Below, one piece after another: positions 12,796 through 25,155 of a stretch of 64,000 nucleotides of DNA. The notes under the pieces were generated by a model. The model saw only the letters and a list, made by a program, of their open reading frames with translations, was not told the DNA's origin and did not search any database. Source of the stretch: Epiperipatus broadwayi (Eukaryota; Onychophora; Udeonychophora; Euonychophora; Peripatidae); the NCBI GenBank assembly GCA_028023455.1, contig JAQFVV010012405.1, positions 11,030,423-11,094,422 of the forward strand, read 5' to 3'. The number at the start of each line of letters is the position of its first letter. Within the stretch, counting starts at the first letter, position 1. A program made the position numbers and the translations under genes.

Positions 12796-13461
12796 TAATC
12801 CTTTAATTTAGTTGTACTTAAAAGATTAAGAAAAAATTTATTGAATTAAAATATTTCTGAATTTGATCAATGTAAATAACAAAAACGGAATCGTGGTAAT
12901 TTATTTATATTGTTTTTATTAATCAAAAAAGAAAGTTTTTGTTTATTCTTCATGATTTAAATTTCTTTGTTTCTATAAATAGTGGGTTCAGATTAACTTA
13001 TAATTATTAAATTAGTGTTTAGACAGTTTCAAGGCATTTTTTAGTTTTGAGGTTGGTTGAGCTTGAACTCCCAGAGAAGTAGAAGAATGGCTTCACTGTG
13101 ATGCTTCAAATCCCATGTGCACTAGAACCCTGGTCATTACTTGTCAAGTTTATAAATTATTAAAGTTGTGTTTAGTTGAGGTCTGCAAAAATTTATTTTA
13201 TTCATCTGTGAGGAATAACATATTGTACTGGCAATTTATAGTAAACACCAGCCTATTAATCTTGAGACTCCAGTAGTATATTTTGTTATATACTATTATA
13301 TATGTGCATGAAAACAGAGATTAAATTAATCTATAAGCTGTATATAAACTATCAATGTATGGGGTATATTTTACAAATTAACAAGCATACATGAAAGAAA
13401 TTAACAAGTGAATAACATGGATATTAATATTAACATTTTGTTAAACATTAACTCTACTAAT

Positions 13462-13770
13462 AAACATCACATGACCACCTCTTATGCTTGTGTATAACTG
13501 TTGTTAAAACAGGCAAAACTCACTATATATATATATTGCCACACACAGCAAGCTCTCAGATCCAAGGCTCCTCACTGATGAAGGCCATAAGCCAGAAACT
13601 AGTCTGGGGATGTTGGATGAGTAGGCACTAGATGAGGATTTTGTACACAAGCCTACTGGTATCCATTGATTACTCTAGCTTGCTGTGTGTGGCAATATAT
13701 ATATAGTGAGCTTTGCCTGTTTTAACAACAGTTATACACAAGCATAAGAGGAGGTGGTTATGGGATGTTT
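13462..13770. repeat. Family D foldback element (copy D3)
   Basis: Arms of about 93 bp (13462-13554 and 13677-13770) are almost perfect inverted repeats, including TTAAAACAGGCAAA against its complement and a TATATA-rich centre beside GCCACACACAGCAAGCT. The spacer holds the family D body with CCAGAAACTAGTCTGGGGAT and GGATGAGTAGGCACTAGATG. It has no open reading frame of interest. Confidence 0.8.
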
Positions 13771-13839
13771 ATTGGCTTAAAACCAATCTTGTCTAATAGG
13801 ATAGTGGTGGCTTTGATTATTAAAGAACCAAAGACACCA

Positions 13840-14157
13840 AAATGTATGGGACTATATAAGCTAATGGGCTTGGATTGAAAACATTAAGGTGTTTTCAGTT
13901 TAAGACTCATAGTTTTATAGTTAAATGGAGATGAAAGGTGTTTGCTGGAGGATTGCATTAGATTCTAATATCTAGGTGCAGTGCTCTCAGATCCTAGGCT
14001 CCTCACTGATGAAGGCCATAAGTGAGAAACTAGTCTAGGGATGTTGGATGAGTAGGCACTAGATGGGGATTTTATGCACAAGCCTTCTGGCATCCATTGA
14101 TTAATCTATCTTGCTGTATGTGGCAATATATATAGTGAGTTTTGCCTGTTTTAACTA
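13840..14157 (+). repeat. Family D single-arm copy (D4)
   Basis: This copy is not palindromic and shows the longer monomer: a left part (TATAAGCTAATGGGCTTGGAT through GCATTAGATTCTAATATCTA) that matches the middle of the foldback at 57.0-57.5 kb in reverse, then the common body (CAGTGCTCTCAGATCCTAGG, GATGAGTAGGCACTAGATGG) and the terminal TTTTGCCTGTTTTAAC. It lies 70 bp from D3 in the same orientation as one D3 arm, and is useful as the reference for the undimerised unit. Confidence 0.7.
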
Positions 14158-14264
14158 CTAATAATGAAAAATCTATTTCATTATACTTACTTAATTTCCA
14201 ATTTCTTTTTTTAGCAGACTGAGTAAAACCTGTGGTAATTTTATGTAGATTTTGATGTCATGGG

Positions 14265-15060
14265 TGTTACAATGGTACAACAATCACTATATCTCTTCAA
14301 TATTGTTTTAAACCTATCTATAGCCTTACATCACTGGTGGCAGTTTTTTTGTTTATGTGTCTTCAGTTTAAATATATTAGTTGGAAAAAAATCTGAAGAT
14401 ATCGGTATTATACAGACCTTTTAGGTAATCCCAATGCATTTTGCATAATTGGAAACAGCCTATTTGAATGATAATGTCATGACAGATATGGCCTACATAT
14501 GAATAGAAATGAAAATTTGTGATTGGCTGAGTGTAAATATCAGGAAAATTGTAATAATCAGTCATTTGTTTACAATTTAAAGATCATTTATGCAATATTT
14601 TTGTAAAAAAAAATGTAATTTAAACCAAAAAATGACATGACCACAAAAAGATATTTTTGGAAAACATTTATTTTTTATAAAAGCCAACTCTTAAAAATGT
14701 TTGTTACAATTTACGGGAAGTAGTTTCTATTTGCCAAATGTCAAATGGTAATTACTTTTTTAAATTTTAGTGACAATAAATAATATATTTAGTGCAAACA
14801 TTTTTTTAATGATAATTAGCTGTAAATGTATCTTAGTTTTAATAATATAAAATTAAAATATCTAATATTTTGGTCTACTAACATTTTGAATAGAAAAATG
14901 TATCCAATGACTATAACATTTTGTTCTAGTAACTTTTTGAATAGATAAATTTATTCAATGACACCAAACTCCATTGTTGCAGATAAGAACTCTGTTTAAA
15001 AATTTATTTTCACATTTTTAAAATCTCAAATGTTAACTTTTAAAATATATATCACTTGAA
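14265..15060 (+). repeat. Family G dispersed repeat (copy G1)
   Basis: This non-coding segment aligns over about 750 bp with 39690-40430. Shared blocks in order include AAAATCTGAAGATATCGG, TGTTTACAATTTAAAGATC, GCAATATTTTTGTAAAAAA, AATAGATAAATTTATTCAATGA and TTTATTTTCACATTTT. It has no open frame with similarity to transposon proteins, so it is a non-autonomous or relic element. Confidence 0.6.
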
Positions 15061-15170
15061 AGGTTACATTTGAAATAAATAAAGTTAAGATTATCAATAT
15101 CTTATAAATAAAAAAGTTAAATTGGAAAAAATACAATCTTCAAATATACGAAATAGACAGGAGTTTTTAC

Positions 15171-15736
15171 CTAAACATGTTATAATTATAAATTTATTAA
15201 ACGCACATTGATTACATAAGTAATATTTACTGAGGCTATAACCTCGATAATATGCGTATAAAATGCGATAGTAGGGAACTCTACAGGTGTTTTAACCACA
15301 AGCTTGCGCTATGGAAGAAAAGAGGGGAACCCTTCTTTACTTCAACCTACTTTCTATTTAAATAGGTGAAGCTGAAGCGGTTAGATCTGTGAGCGTGAAG
15401 CTATTCAATACTTCACTGATTAAGTCCACATTTCTTATTACACATTAATACTCGCGAAATCTTTCAATTTACAATGCAATGGAAAGATTTTATATTTAGA
15501 AATCTATTACAGTAATTTAAAGTTGTAATTATAAATTTATTAAATGCACATTAATTACATAAGTATTGAATAGCTTCACCTATTTAAATAGAAAGTAGGT
15601 TGAAGTAAAGAAGGGTTCCCCTCTTTTCTTCCATAGCGTAAGCTTGTGGTTAAAATACCTGTAGAGGTCCCTACTATCGCATTTTATATGCATATTATCG
15701 AGGTTATAGCCTCAGTAAATATTACTAAACATGTTA
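15171..15736. repeat. Palindromic element with 153-bp arms and 12-bp flanking direct repeat
   Basis: Arms 15221-15373 and 15572-15724 are inverted repeats with few mismatches, starting TAATATTTACTGAGGCTATA and ending at GGTGAAGCT. The direct repeat CTAAACATGTTA occurs at 15171-15182 and 15725-15736. A 39-bp direct repeat (15182-15220 and 15525-15563) and a perfect 19-bp inverted pair (15395-15413 and 15561-15579) add a second layer of structure. The arms contain several CpGs, unlike the surroundings. No protein coding is visible and I do not recognise the family. Confidence 0.75.
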
Positions 15737-16580
15737 CATAAAAATTGAAACACTAAATTTTCTTATAATAATTGGAGACGAACAATGATTCAATAAATTA
15801 GCTAATGAAACCAAAAATATCCAACAAAAGTAGAAAGTGACTAACCAGGGCAAATTTTCAAACAGTTTTATAGTCTCCAGAGAATAGAAATTCCATGTAT
15901 TTTTTTTTTTTTTTTTTGGAATTTTATTATGTCATTTATAAAAGATATGTTTTACATTTGAAAAATAGCAAATGTATTAAATTGAAATAAATGAAATAAT
16001 TTTTCTACTTAAGAAATTAGTTTAATATACTGAAATATTTAAGAAGAATAAAAATCTTTTTTTTCTTTATTTGAATTAAATGATTATTTACAATCTCTTT
16101 ATTATTTCAGCCCAATGTATCAACCATTTTTTAACTATCTTGAGAATGTTTATATATTTTAGCAATAATGTATGATCTGCATTACCTTTTTAATATACTT
16201 ATCCTAAATCTCAATAATGTTATAATGGAAAAAAAAAAAATTAAAAAGATTATAAAAAAATATAAAAATGGCTGTCGAAAAGCATTGTAATTATAGCTAT
16301 TGTTTTTTTTAAAAAATACAAAAAAAAAAGATAATATTAGAAAGAAGTCTTATAACAGTAAGAAATGGCACTATTACTACAAACAGAGTGGGTGTGTGGA
16401 AAATAGATATAGTAACGAAAAATAAAATTTTAAAAATAGCTTTTATAATTATGGCAATATTTTTTTAAATTCTAAGTATTTTTAAATAAAGAAGAAATAA
16501 GATATTCAATAAAATCTATGAGCAAAGTAAAAGTTCCAGAAAAAGTAAAGGAATTATAAATATTTTCAAGAGTAAATAAT

Positions 16581-17030
16581 AACTGAAACACAGGCTTATT
16601 ATATACCTGTGTCTATATATGTAATATAGGGTATATGAGAACAGACTTTCAGATGATCCATCACTCTCCACTCGATCTAATAACACTGATACACTCAAGC
16701 ACATATATGCTGAAAAGATAAATAATCACCAATATACGTATTTCATGCTAAACCAACAATCATCAGTTGGTCCAGATTATCATCTCCCACACATATATAC
16801 TATAAGTGCTCAGATATATATTAAGATAGACAATCTTCATACTTTAATGGACTGGCTCCAATCTACTACACACTCCAACTCTTCAACCGTCCATCCAATT
16901 GAAAATCTGATGATGGAATGCTCAAAGGCCACCCTGAGGCCGAGATTCTTCTCACACCCATGTTGACCTAAGGTCAATCTGAACCCCACATGTACAGGAC
17001 ATAATCCATTAAATACATATGCAAGGATGG
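16581..17030 (-). repeat. Family A monomer (copy A2)
   Basis: Read on the minus strand this is the most complete undimerised family A unit in the window, about 450 bp. It contains CAACATGGGTGTGAGAAGAA, TTTGAGCATTCCATCATCAG, GTCCATTAAAGTATGAAGAT, GATAATCTGGACCAACTGAT and CTGAAAGTCTG near its far end. Its ends differ from copy A1, defining a subfamily shared with 25003, 35318 and 43945. The short open frame at 16745-16966 is a chance frame within this repeat. Confidence 0.7.
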
Positions 17031-17544
17031 GAAGACATTATTGGCCAAGTTATATATCAAAAATCTATGTTATAGGCAAGGTTATTTATAGAATGCAATA
17101 ATAATATCCATTAATATAGGCAATAAAAATATAATTTACAGACCTATCGTTTTCTATCAGTTCTATACAAAATCTTAACTAAAGTCATCACAATTCTTGT
17201 ATAGAGAACTTTGGCATCAAACCTATGAAAAAATAAGATGAATTTAAACTGCTATTTTCATTCACTGTAAAGAGTTCAGAGAATGTTGTGGCACTGTTGT
17301 GCATCACCTTTAAATAATTCTCCTGGGGCTAACTTTAACTCTATTTTGCTGAATTTGCATTAATTTGGCAATAAAACTGAAACTAAAGCTGTCAGTATTG
17401 TGTATAAAAATATTACAACTGAGGCAAACAAGCCTACTATATTACTGATTTGTAGTTACTGGTTCTCTCCACACAAGAAGAGCACTTGTAAGAGATTTTG
17501 AGATTTCAAAAATAAAAACATATTTTCATAGTTTGTTTACATAT

Positions 17545-17995
17545 TATAATTACTTTTTGCAAAATATTTGTGTAATATTTATTTTTGGAAGAATAATGGG
17601 ATAAGATTCAGATTTTATTTAAAAATATTTATTTTTGAAGGCAATCAAGACAAATCAATAATGTATGGCAGAATAAAAATGCATTTTGTTGTCTGCAACA
17701 GTTTTATTTTTGACATTTTAAAAAATATTACAAATATAATTTTATATAAAATTTCATTAGCTTTAATTTAAACAAAATAATTAATTCATAACTTTACAAA
17801 CTATGTTAAACCTTTCTTATTGTTTTTAGTTTAATATTTTTTACTGTTAATATGGGAATCATCCATTAAGAAAAAAACATCGATCTCTGCAAATCTCACT
17901 ACTTATTTCAGTTTAACATTTTTTCTATAGTGAAATAATTTTATGAATAATTTTCATTTGTCAAATATATATTTTTAACAAATAATTTAAAATTT
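17545..17995 (+). repeat. Family H dispersed repeat (copy H2)
   Basis: This copy shares ordered blocks with 11738-12122 (see that entry). The short frame at 17568-17771 lies entirely inside the repeat and shows no protein similarity. Confidence 0.4.
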
Positions 17996-17999
17996 TTGG

Positions 18000-20900
18000 A
18001 AATATAATAAAGACCAAAACTATATTTAGTCAAATAAAAAGTTTAAATTTGAATCCAATCTGCCATGACAATTCCCAATAAACTACAAACAAAGGATAAA
18101 AGTGGAGGGTGTGGTATAGCATCTACTATGCACGAATTTATAGAAAAAACAAATAATTATGAGGCTACCATTTTCCTTCAATAAATAGATTGTAAAAAAT
18201 TATTTGATTCAATAAGTAGATTATTAAAAAGTATTTAATTCAATAAGTATCGGAATGATTATTAAAGATTTGAAATACCAAGTTATAGATTCAAAATATT
18301 ATCAAATTGTGAATATTTATCACAATTCAGTAGCAATGATTATATTATTTAATGTCATCAAGATTAACATTGATATGAGTTACCATCTGGTTCATTCTAT
18401 CTTTCAAAATCTTTCTCTTCATTTAAACATGTTTTTCATAGCATATTGATGGCACTGTGATTACCATTCTCTTTCTTTCATTCTCTTGTGGCTATGTATT
18501 ATGTTTGTTCACACATTATGTGGTCGATTAATATCAGAAAGTGTTACTTAAATATATTGTAATGGCACTAATGGTTCAAATATTGGTATTAAGTCCAAGA
18601 GACAGAGAATCTACTAAATATAAATTAAATCCAATTTCTAAATATTAAATGAGTTAATGAAAGATTTTAATCTTTCTAGTCCCATGAGTCCCAAATCTAT
18701 ACCATTATAATCTAATAATAGATTTTAAATAAAAGAAATGCTAACTCTTATAGATGTGATAAAGTTTTAAAAGATAACTATTAATCAGCTAAAATATATA
18801 TGGGATGGTAATATTTGAACTGTATATCAATGAGAACCGTATTTATTTGTATCCCTTTGAACCTAATTTTAATGGTTATTCTTTAGTTATCCAAAATAAG
18901 TAAAATCTATAGTTTATAATTTAATGAGAAAATATTTTGTTTCATCAGATAACACTAAATAATAAATTAAATTAATAAAAACATTGAGAATAAACCTAAT
19001 ATGCAATAATTATCTAACCGTTAACACATATCGTGATGTTAAACAATATACTTAATTTTATAACCAGAGGAAAATCTATATTTATCAAATACATAATTTT
19101 TTACAAAATTTCAGAACGTATGATTTGAAATTATAGTAATATAAAATCTAAATAAGTCATTCAAACATCAAGTTTGTTGGTTAATTGCAGTTTTGAATAA
19201 TTGTTATGATTTTCCTTTGTGTATGTATTTGAACATTTATTCTTCACTAAACATATATACATTACGTTAAACACCCCTTTTTTAATAAACAAATAATACA
19301 ATTTTAAAGGGGTTTGAACTGTTGATAAAAATGACGAGGTACATTATATCCATGGTATGTATTTTAAAATCCAATGTCTATGGAAAAACAATGACCCACA
19401 AACTGTTTAAAGGTCATTTATAATAGACCACTAATATTCTGCCCACAAGTATTTGGTATTTGAATCCATTTTAGTTGGTTATCTTAACACAGTCTTTTAT
19501 AGCATAGGTTTCTTAGCAACGTATATATTGAATAGCAAGAACAACTAAATGTTATTCTCAAAGCTATTTACCCTATTGTGTCATTATATTATCTTTAGAA
19601 TAACACTGATAACAACCACTATAATACAATATGATTCTCACACATTGGAGTATATGTAAGCATTACACAAATTTTATTAAATGATTTTGACAACAAAAGT
19701 AAGAAAATGATTCTAATATATGTATTGTCTAGGCATAGTAATAGATGCACAAGAAATCAAAATGTAATTTTCTACAATATATAAATATCCTCTTTTAATT
19801 GCCAATATTATATTTTGGTTTCCTTGACAACTATTACTATTATCCACGAGCTCCCATACTATATTTCTGATAAACGCACGTGTATATATTACTCAAATTT
19901 TAAAGGTGTCTGTGATTTCCAATGAAAACAAAATAAATCCTCTATAGTGCACAATTAATTGCATTTTGGTCAATATTTAGTCTCGATTTGCATTTTGGCT
20001 TGACTTTGAAGAGCAGACGTTAATTTTTCTTTTAGGTAGACATGTTGTATCGTCCTTTAATATATAAAGCCCTAAGTACATACATCTCCTTTTCTTTATA
20101 ATAAGATAATTTTTTTTTTAATTTTTCTGAAAATAAGCAATACTTATAAGTATGAAAAAGAACAGACTTCCAAAAAAAAAAAAAAAAAGTGAAAAACAAA
20201 CGACCTGGATTGCTGTCTCTCTTCTGTTTCCTAGTGATATAATGTTTGCCACTGTTATTATGTGATTCTCATGAAGTGTTGCCTTATAAAATTTATCAAA
20301 CAATTATTGTTGCATAGAAATTTATTTTAAATATCAACCATGCGTGCACACACATCATGCTTGCATATATACATACAAATAGATTTATGTATATCTAAAT
20401 ATAATTTATTATTTATTTCTTAGTGTCCTATTGAAACATATATGTGCAAAAGAAAGTAATTCTGTGAAATAAATAAACTTTAATATTAAAGGAAAATATC
20501 ATTCCAATCTCTATTGTAGTGAAACATGTTTCCTCTAAAATTGAGCGATATATAAAAAAAGAAAATATTAAACAAATTGTATATGATTTATTTAAGACAA
20601 TAAAAAATTATACTAAAATGTTATTTTCTATATTTATGTTTACAACTAGTAAGATGAAAATTAAGGAAGACATTAAAAATTCTATATATATATATAAGAA
20701 AAAAAATATAATGTATATATAATAACCCAATCAAGGTATGTACCTCTAAGATATAAAATATTGGGTTTTTTTTAAATTTTGACAGTCAGTATCTAGAAGA
20801 GAATCTACTACAAATAAACATATGTCACTGATTGGTAGATTCTTTGCTGCTTGGCTTTGAGAGTTTTTGTGAGAAATTTGAAGAATAGATGTTCTTTGTT

Positions 20901-21601
20901 TTACTTTAGAGTATATTGTCGTACTTTATTTAAATGTTTATGAGTATTTTGCCAAGATATGTGTATATTATTTAAAAACAAAAATTGCCATGATTAAACT
21001 TAAATTTATTCAAAAATATATTTTTTAAAAAGACAATTCAACTTAGTAACGTTAAAAAAGGAAATTACAATCGGACTGCTTTCACAAATGCTGCAATAAA
21101 AAGATTTTATTTCTAATTTTAAATTTTAGAAAATAAATTTATTGCTTTTTGTTGACATAATAATTTATTCAGATTTTAGACAGTTCAAATGACAAATATT
21201 TTATTCAGTCCTTTTTTATCAGTAATGTAAAAACTATTCAATAACAAGTTATTATTCTAATTGTGGAAATCAGTTTACTACTTCTTTTTCATATTTGCAA
21301 TGTTAAAACATTATTTTTAAGAATGTTTTTTGTTTGCAAACTTATATTTCTACCAAATAAAGTCAAATTTATTAATGAGCAATATAAAATAGATTTGACC
21401 TTAAAATTAAGTATTAAAAATATATTCCAAATAGCTACTAAGCATTGTCAAAAAACTTGTCATGCAAAAGAATCAACATTTTATTAAATTTTAAAAATAA
21501 TATACATATATATATATATTAAAAACACTTTTATTTCATTAAATGAGTACTGCACTAACAGTTTTTTTTTCAATGACAATTTTCATTATTATATGTAACC
21601 T
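18000..21601. other. AT-rich sequence, no gene recognised
   Basis: No supported gene. A poly-A tract lies at about 20172-20188 and a TA microsatellite at 21505-21520. A faint relative of family H may run from about 20930 to 21290. Open frames at 18255-18449, 20519-20722 and 21263-21487 are low-complexity and unrecognised. Confidence 0.4.
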
Positions 21602-21819
21602 GGGTACTGTGGTATTAGAGCTGTGACATAAATAATTATAATCGTTTAATCATTAAATTAATTAGGTTATTAAATCAAAAACATATTTTAAAATCTACAT
21701 TTAAAAAACAAACAATTTAACAAAAAAAATACGAAAAGCATTAATGTGAAGAATAGTTAAAATGCATGTTTAAATCAAATTGAGTGTGTGTTGCATGTGC
21801 ATATTCTACATAATCTATT

Positions 21820-22570
21820 TTAACCTCTTTTTTGCTGATTATTTTATTGGCTGAATGAGGTAAAAGTCTAAATTTTTAATTGGTCAATTCACAAACTCAA
21901 GCGTCAAAATATATTCATCTTTTAATATTATATTCACTTTAGTTTCATTTGTAAAAAGTATATTAATAATTTATCAGGTTATGAAAGTGAATGAAAGTTT
22001 TTTAAAAAATAAATCTTTATTTATAATTATAAAAATATTTGATAGCGGCAAATCTAAAATGAACATTACTCACCAACCAAAAAGTTTTGCTGATGTCAGT
22101 GATTTCTTTTCCAATTGTATGTTGCAGAAAAGTAAATAATTTTTGCTAAAGTCTTAACTATTTTTCTAAAATAATTTTATTTTTAGCATATTTTATCAAA
22201 AAAATTTATAATTTGTCAAAAAATACTTTTAAAATGGTCTAAAACATTCGTTTATCATGTTCAAAATAAAAGAAAATAAATCGTAACTCTTCAGTTATTG
22301 ACAACCATTTTCTTTGTTGTCGAAATTTAACAAGCAATCAGATTCAAGAAAAGACAGCCTTTTTCTTTTGTCAGATCTTCAAAGTCAGTTTTATTGATTT
22401 TTGTACTTGTAAAATAATTCAAGAGAGGGCAGCATCTTACAGAACTTTTTATAACCTTTCAAATGACAGTAAAATCTTTACCGTAGCGTTAAAAATGACG
22501 GGATTTGAACGACAGGAAGCTGACATCAAACTGTCACATTTTTAGCTGTAACTAGCAAAAAGTTGGTTAA
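21820..22570. mobile_element. Family B TTAA-flanked non-autonomous DNA transposon (B1)
   Basis: The element is bounded by TTAA at 21820-21823 and 22567-22570. Its ends are inverted repeats: TTAACCTCTTTTTTGCTGAT on the left, and on the right the complement reads TTAACCAACTTTTTGCTAGT. TTAA target sites with CC-starting inverted ends are the hallmark of the piggyBac superfamily. The body (about 750 bp) matches B2 and B3, including the blocks AAAGTATATTA, GAAAGTTTTTTAAAAAATAA and AGAGAGGGCAGCATCTTACA. It encodes no transposase, so it would depend on one supplied elsewhere. Confidence 0.75.
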
Positions 22571-23014
22571 TACATTGTATGGGCTTACACCTGCATTTAT
22601 ATATGTAATATATGTGGGATTTGAACTCAGACATTCACATGACCTACAACTCTCAGTGCCATCTTATATTGCTGACTCACCTGATCACACACATGTTGAA
22701 AAAATAATCACCAATATATGTATTTCATGCTAAACCAGCACTCATTAAAGTATAAAGATTGGTTATCTTAATATAAAGCTGAGTACTAATTGTATATATG
22801 TGTGAAGATGGTAATCTGAACCAACTTATGAGTGTTGGTTTAGCATGGAATACGTATATTGGTGATTATTTATCTTTTCAACATGTGTGTGATCAGGTGA
22901 GTCAGCAATATAAGATGGCACTGAGAGTTGGTCGTGTGAACATCTGAGTTAGAATCCTGCATATATTACATATATAAATGTGGGTGTAAGCTTGTAGAAT
23001 GTATTAAATTAGAT
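22571..23014. repeat. Family A inverted dimer (copy A3)
   Basis: Both halves carry the family A terminal arm (GATTTGAACTCAGAC-type T-arm-like motif on the left, its complement near 22945-22965) plus the tail TACATATATAAATG and GTGTAAGC on each side. It forms the inner part of the large palindrome 21602-23228. It begins exactly at the TTAA of element B1. Confidence 0.7.
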
Positions 23015-23648
23015 TATGCAGAATATGCACATGCAAACACACACTCAATTTGATTTAAACATGCATTTTAACTATTCTTCACATTAATGCTTTTCGTATT
23101 TTTTTTTGTTAAATTGTTTTTTTTTTAATGTAGATTTTAAAATATGTTTTTGATCTAATAACCTAATTAATTTAATGATTAAACAATTATAATTCTTCGT
23201 GTTGCAGCTCTAATACCACAGTACCATAATGTGAAATAAAAATATGGAGTGCTCATAAATTAATTAAGTCAATTGTTGAATTAATTTATTTATTATCAAT
23301 GTGTACTTTTACTGCAAGTTACACATAACAACCAAAATTGTGATTGAAAAAAACATTTCTATTTTTAGTACATTACTCAATTAAATAAAAACAATTTTTA
23401 TAAAATATTTTTCATATACATTACTTTCATTATTCAAATATTTTGTAATTGACCTTTTTAACTATTCACACTTAAATTTACAAATGGAGAATCTAAACAA
23501 TGTCACCACATAATCATTAAATGAAATGAAATTTACATGGTTAAAGTCATTTTCAAGATTTTTGTGATTATGAAGACAATATTTTTTTTAAAAAAGCAAG
23601 TTTTAATTAAACCATCAATTTCATTCACACTTTTTTAGCTTCTATTTT

Positions 23649-23737
23649 AATTATCTGTAAATGTTATATATATATGTCAAAGCATTGACTGGGAAGCAAA
23701 CCTGGGCGGAATTATCTGCAAATTATCTGTAAATGTT
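23649..23737 (-). mobile_element. 55-bp truncated tRNA-derived SINE with 17-bp TSD
   Basis: The segment 23666-23720 contains GACTGGGAAGCAAACCTGGG, matching on the minus strand the last 45 bp of the SINE (B-box region and the GATGCTATGACA end). It is flanked by the exact 17-bp direct repeat AATTATCTGTAAATGTT at 23649-23665 and 23721-23737. The tail is AT-rich rather than pure poly-A. It is a heavily 5'-truncated insertion produced by target-primed reverse transcription. Confidence 0.75.
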
Positions 23738-24116
23738 TTGTCATGAAATTCAATGAAAGTTTATTTTTTAAAAAATTCTTTATTAAACATGACTGAAAAC
23801 TTATTGAAATGATTTCAATATGAGTTTAAATGCAGTCTAACAGGACAATCTTTATTGCACTAACACATGTACAAAATTTGAAAACATTCCATTTGGTAAA
23901 TATCGGTTTAAAATCTGTTGCAAGATTTGATCCAAAAACCAAATAGAATTTCTAAAATAAATAAGTGTTTAAATAATAGAGACTATCTAATTTATTTACA
24001 TTTAATAAAGACTATACTTTTTTTACATATATCTTCAGGACTTTAGAAAATATTTCAAGAGATATCAGATGAAAGCAAGAGAGAATTAATATACACTGCC
24101 ATGATTATCATCATTT

Positions 24117-24370
24117 TCAACCATTAATGATCCACTGCAGGATGAAGGTTTTTCCAAGTTCAATCCATCTTCTCTGATATCTAGCTTCTCTTCTCCACAC
24201 CACTCCTGCACACTTTCTAATTTCATCTATCCATCTTACATGTGGTCTCTTTCTAGGTCTTTTACAATCCCTTGGACATCTGTTATCATCTCTTCTAGCA
24301 ATATGCCCTGCCCAATTCCACTTCAGTCTCTTAGTATTTTCAATGATGTCAATAATGCCTCTAAAAAAAA
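24117..24370 (-). mobile_element. Non-LTR retrotransposon 3' end (RT polyprotein C-terminus)
   Basis: An open minus-strand frame with no stop encodes RGIIDIIENTKRLKWNWAGH, IARRDDNRC, RPHVRWIDEIRKC and FILQWIING. The WAGHIARRDD segment is a strong signature of the C-terminal region of invertebrate LINE endonuclease-reverse transcriptases. Upstream (24361-24375 on the plus strand) a poly-A/T run marks the truncation point. The 3' end runs into TGATGATAATCATGG, again a GAT-type tail. It is closely related to the copy at 12632-12795. Confidence 0.85.
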
Positions 24371-25002
24371 AAAAAACTAAAATAATATTCAAAGGCTTCA
24401 AAAAAAGATAAAATTAAGATTAATAATGATAAATTAAAAGATAATATTACAATTTCATTGGTCAGATTATTAATCTATGAAACTTAAAAATCTTCAATAC
24501 AGAAGGGATTCTTTATATAATATGTATGATAACAAAGCGCTTACAGTACTTTAATGTTATATTCACGATTTTAATTCCTTTAATTCTTTATCTCACAAAT
24601 CATATTGTCTATTGTTTTAATATCAATTTTCTTAAATGATGAGCAGACAACAGATCATATTTTGGACCTTGAAAATATTAAAGCTAGATGTGAAGAATGA
24701 AATGATAGAAAAAGACAAATTACTGGGGAGTTTAGGTTTAAAAATACAAATGCCATAGGGAATCAAGACATTCATATTAAAGCAATACGTATTTAAACAG
24801 ATGTGTTGCTTATAAGATTAAAATTAAAAATTATTAACACTGAATATATTATAAGATACAAAAAGTTCACTTGTATATAATATATGTATAATACTGAAAC
24901 CATGAATGCAATATTGTAAAATATTGAAAGCTGGCCTGAATAAAATATAGATTACATTATAAATTGATTTTATTTTGAAGATTTAAATTACATATCTACT
25001 TA

Positions 25003-25155
25003 ATAACTGAAATACAGGCTTATTATATACCTGTATCAATAAATGTAATATTAGGTTATATGAGCACAGACTTTCACACGACCTACCACTTGCCACTCTA
25101 TCTCATATCACTGATACACTTGAATACATAGATGTCGAAAAGATAAATGATAAAA
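25003..25155 (-). repeat. Family A fragment (copy A4)
   Basis: It begins TAACTGAAATACAGGCTTAT and continues GTAATATTAGGTTATATGAG then CAGACTTTCACACGACC, matching the terminal 150 bp of copies A2 and A7. It ends abruptly at about 25155, where LINE sequence begins. Confidence 0.65.

Larger units (their letters stand above)
21602..23228. repeat. Large palindrome, interrupted by a family B element
   Basis: The segment 21602-21819 (GGTACTGTGGTATTAGAGCT onward) reappears as its complement at about 23015-23228, with roughly 93 percent identity by eye. If family B element B1 (21824-22570) is removed, the left arm continues without a break (CTATTTTAATACATTGTA) into the family A sequence at 22571, and this junction mirrors the right arm (TACATTC-AAATTAG complement). 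The original structure was therefore a single palindrome of about 880 bp with arms of about 400 bp or more and a short central spacer near 22746-22830. Confidence 0.75.

Noticed and set aside
16745-16966. 73-codon open frame on the plus strand
   Set aside because: It lies entirely within family A and is the antisense of a repeat body that has different reading-frame breaks in other copies.
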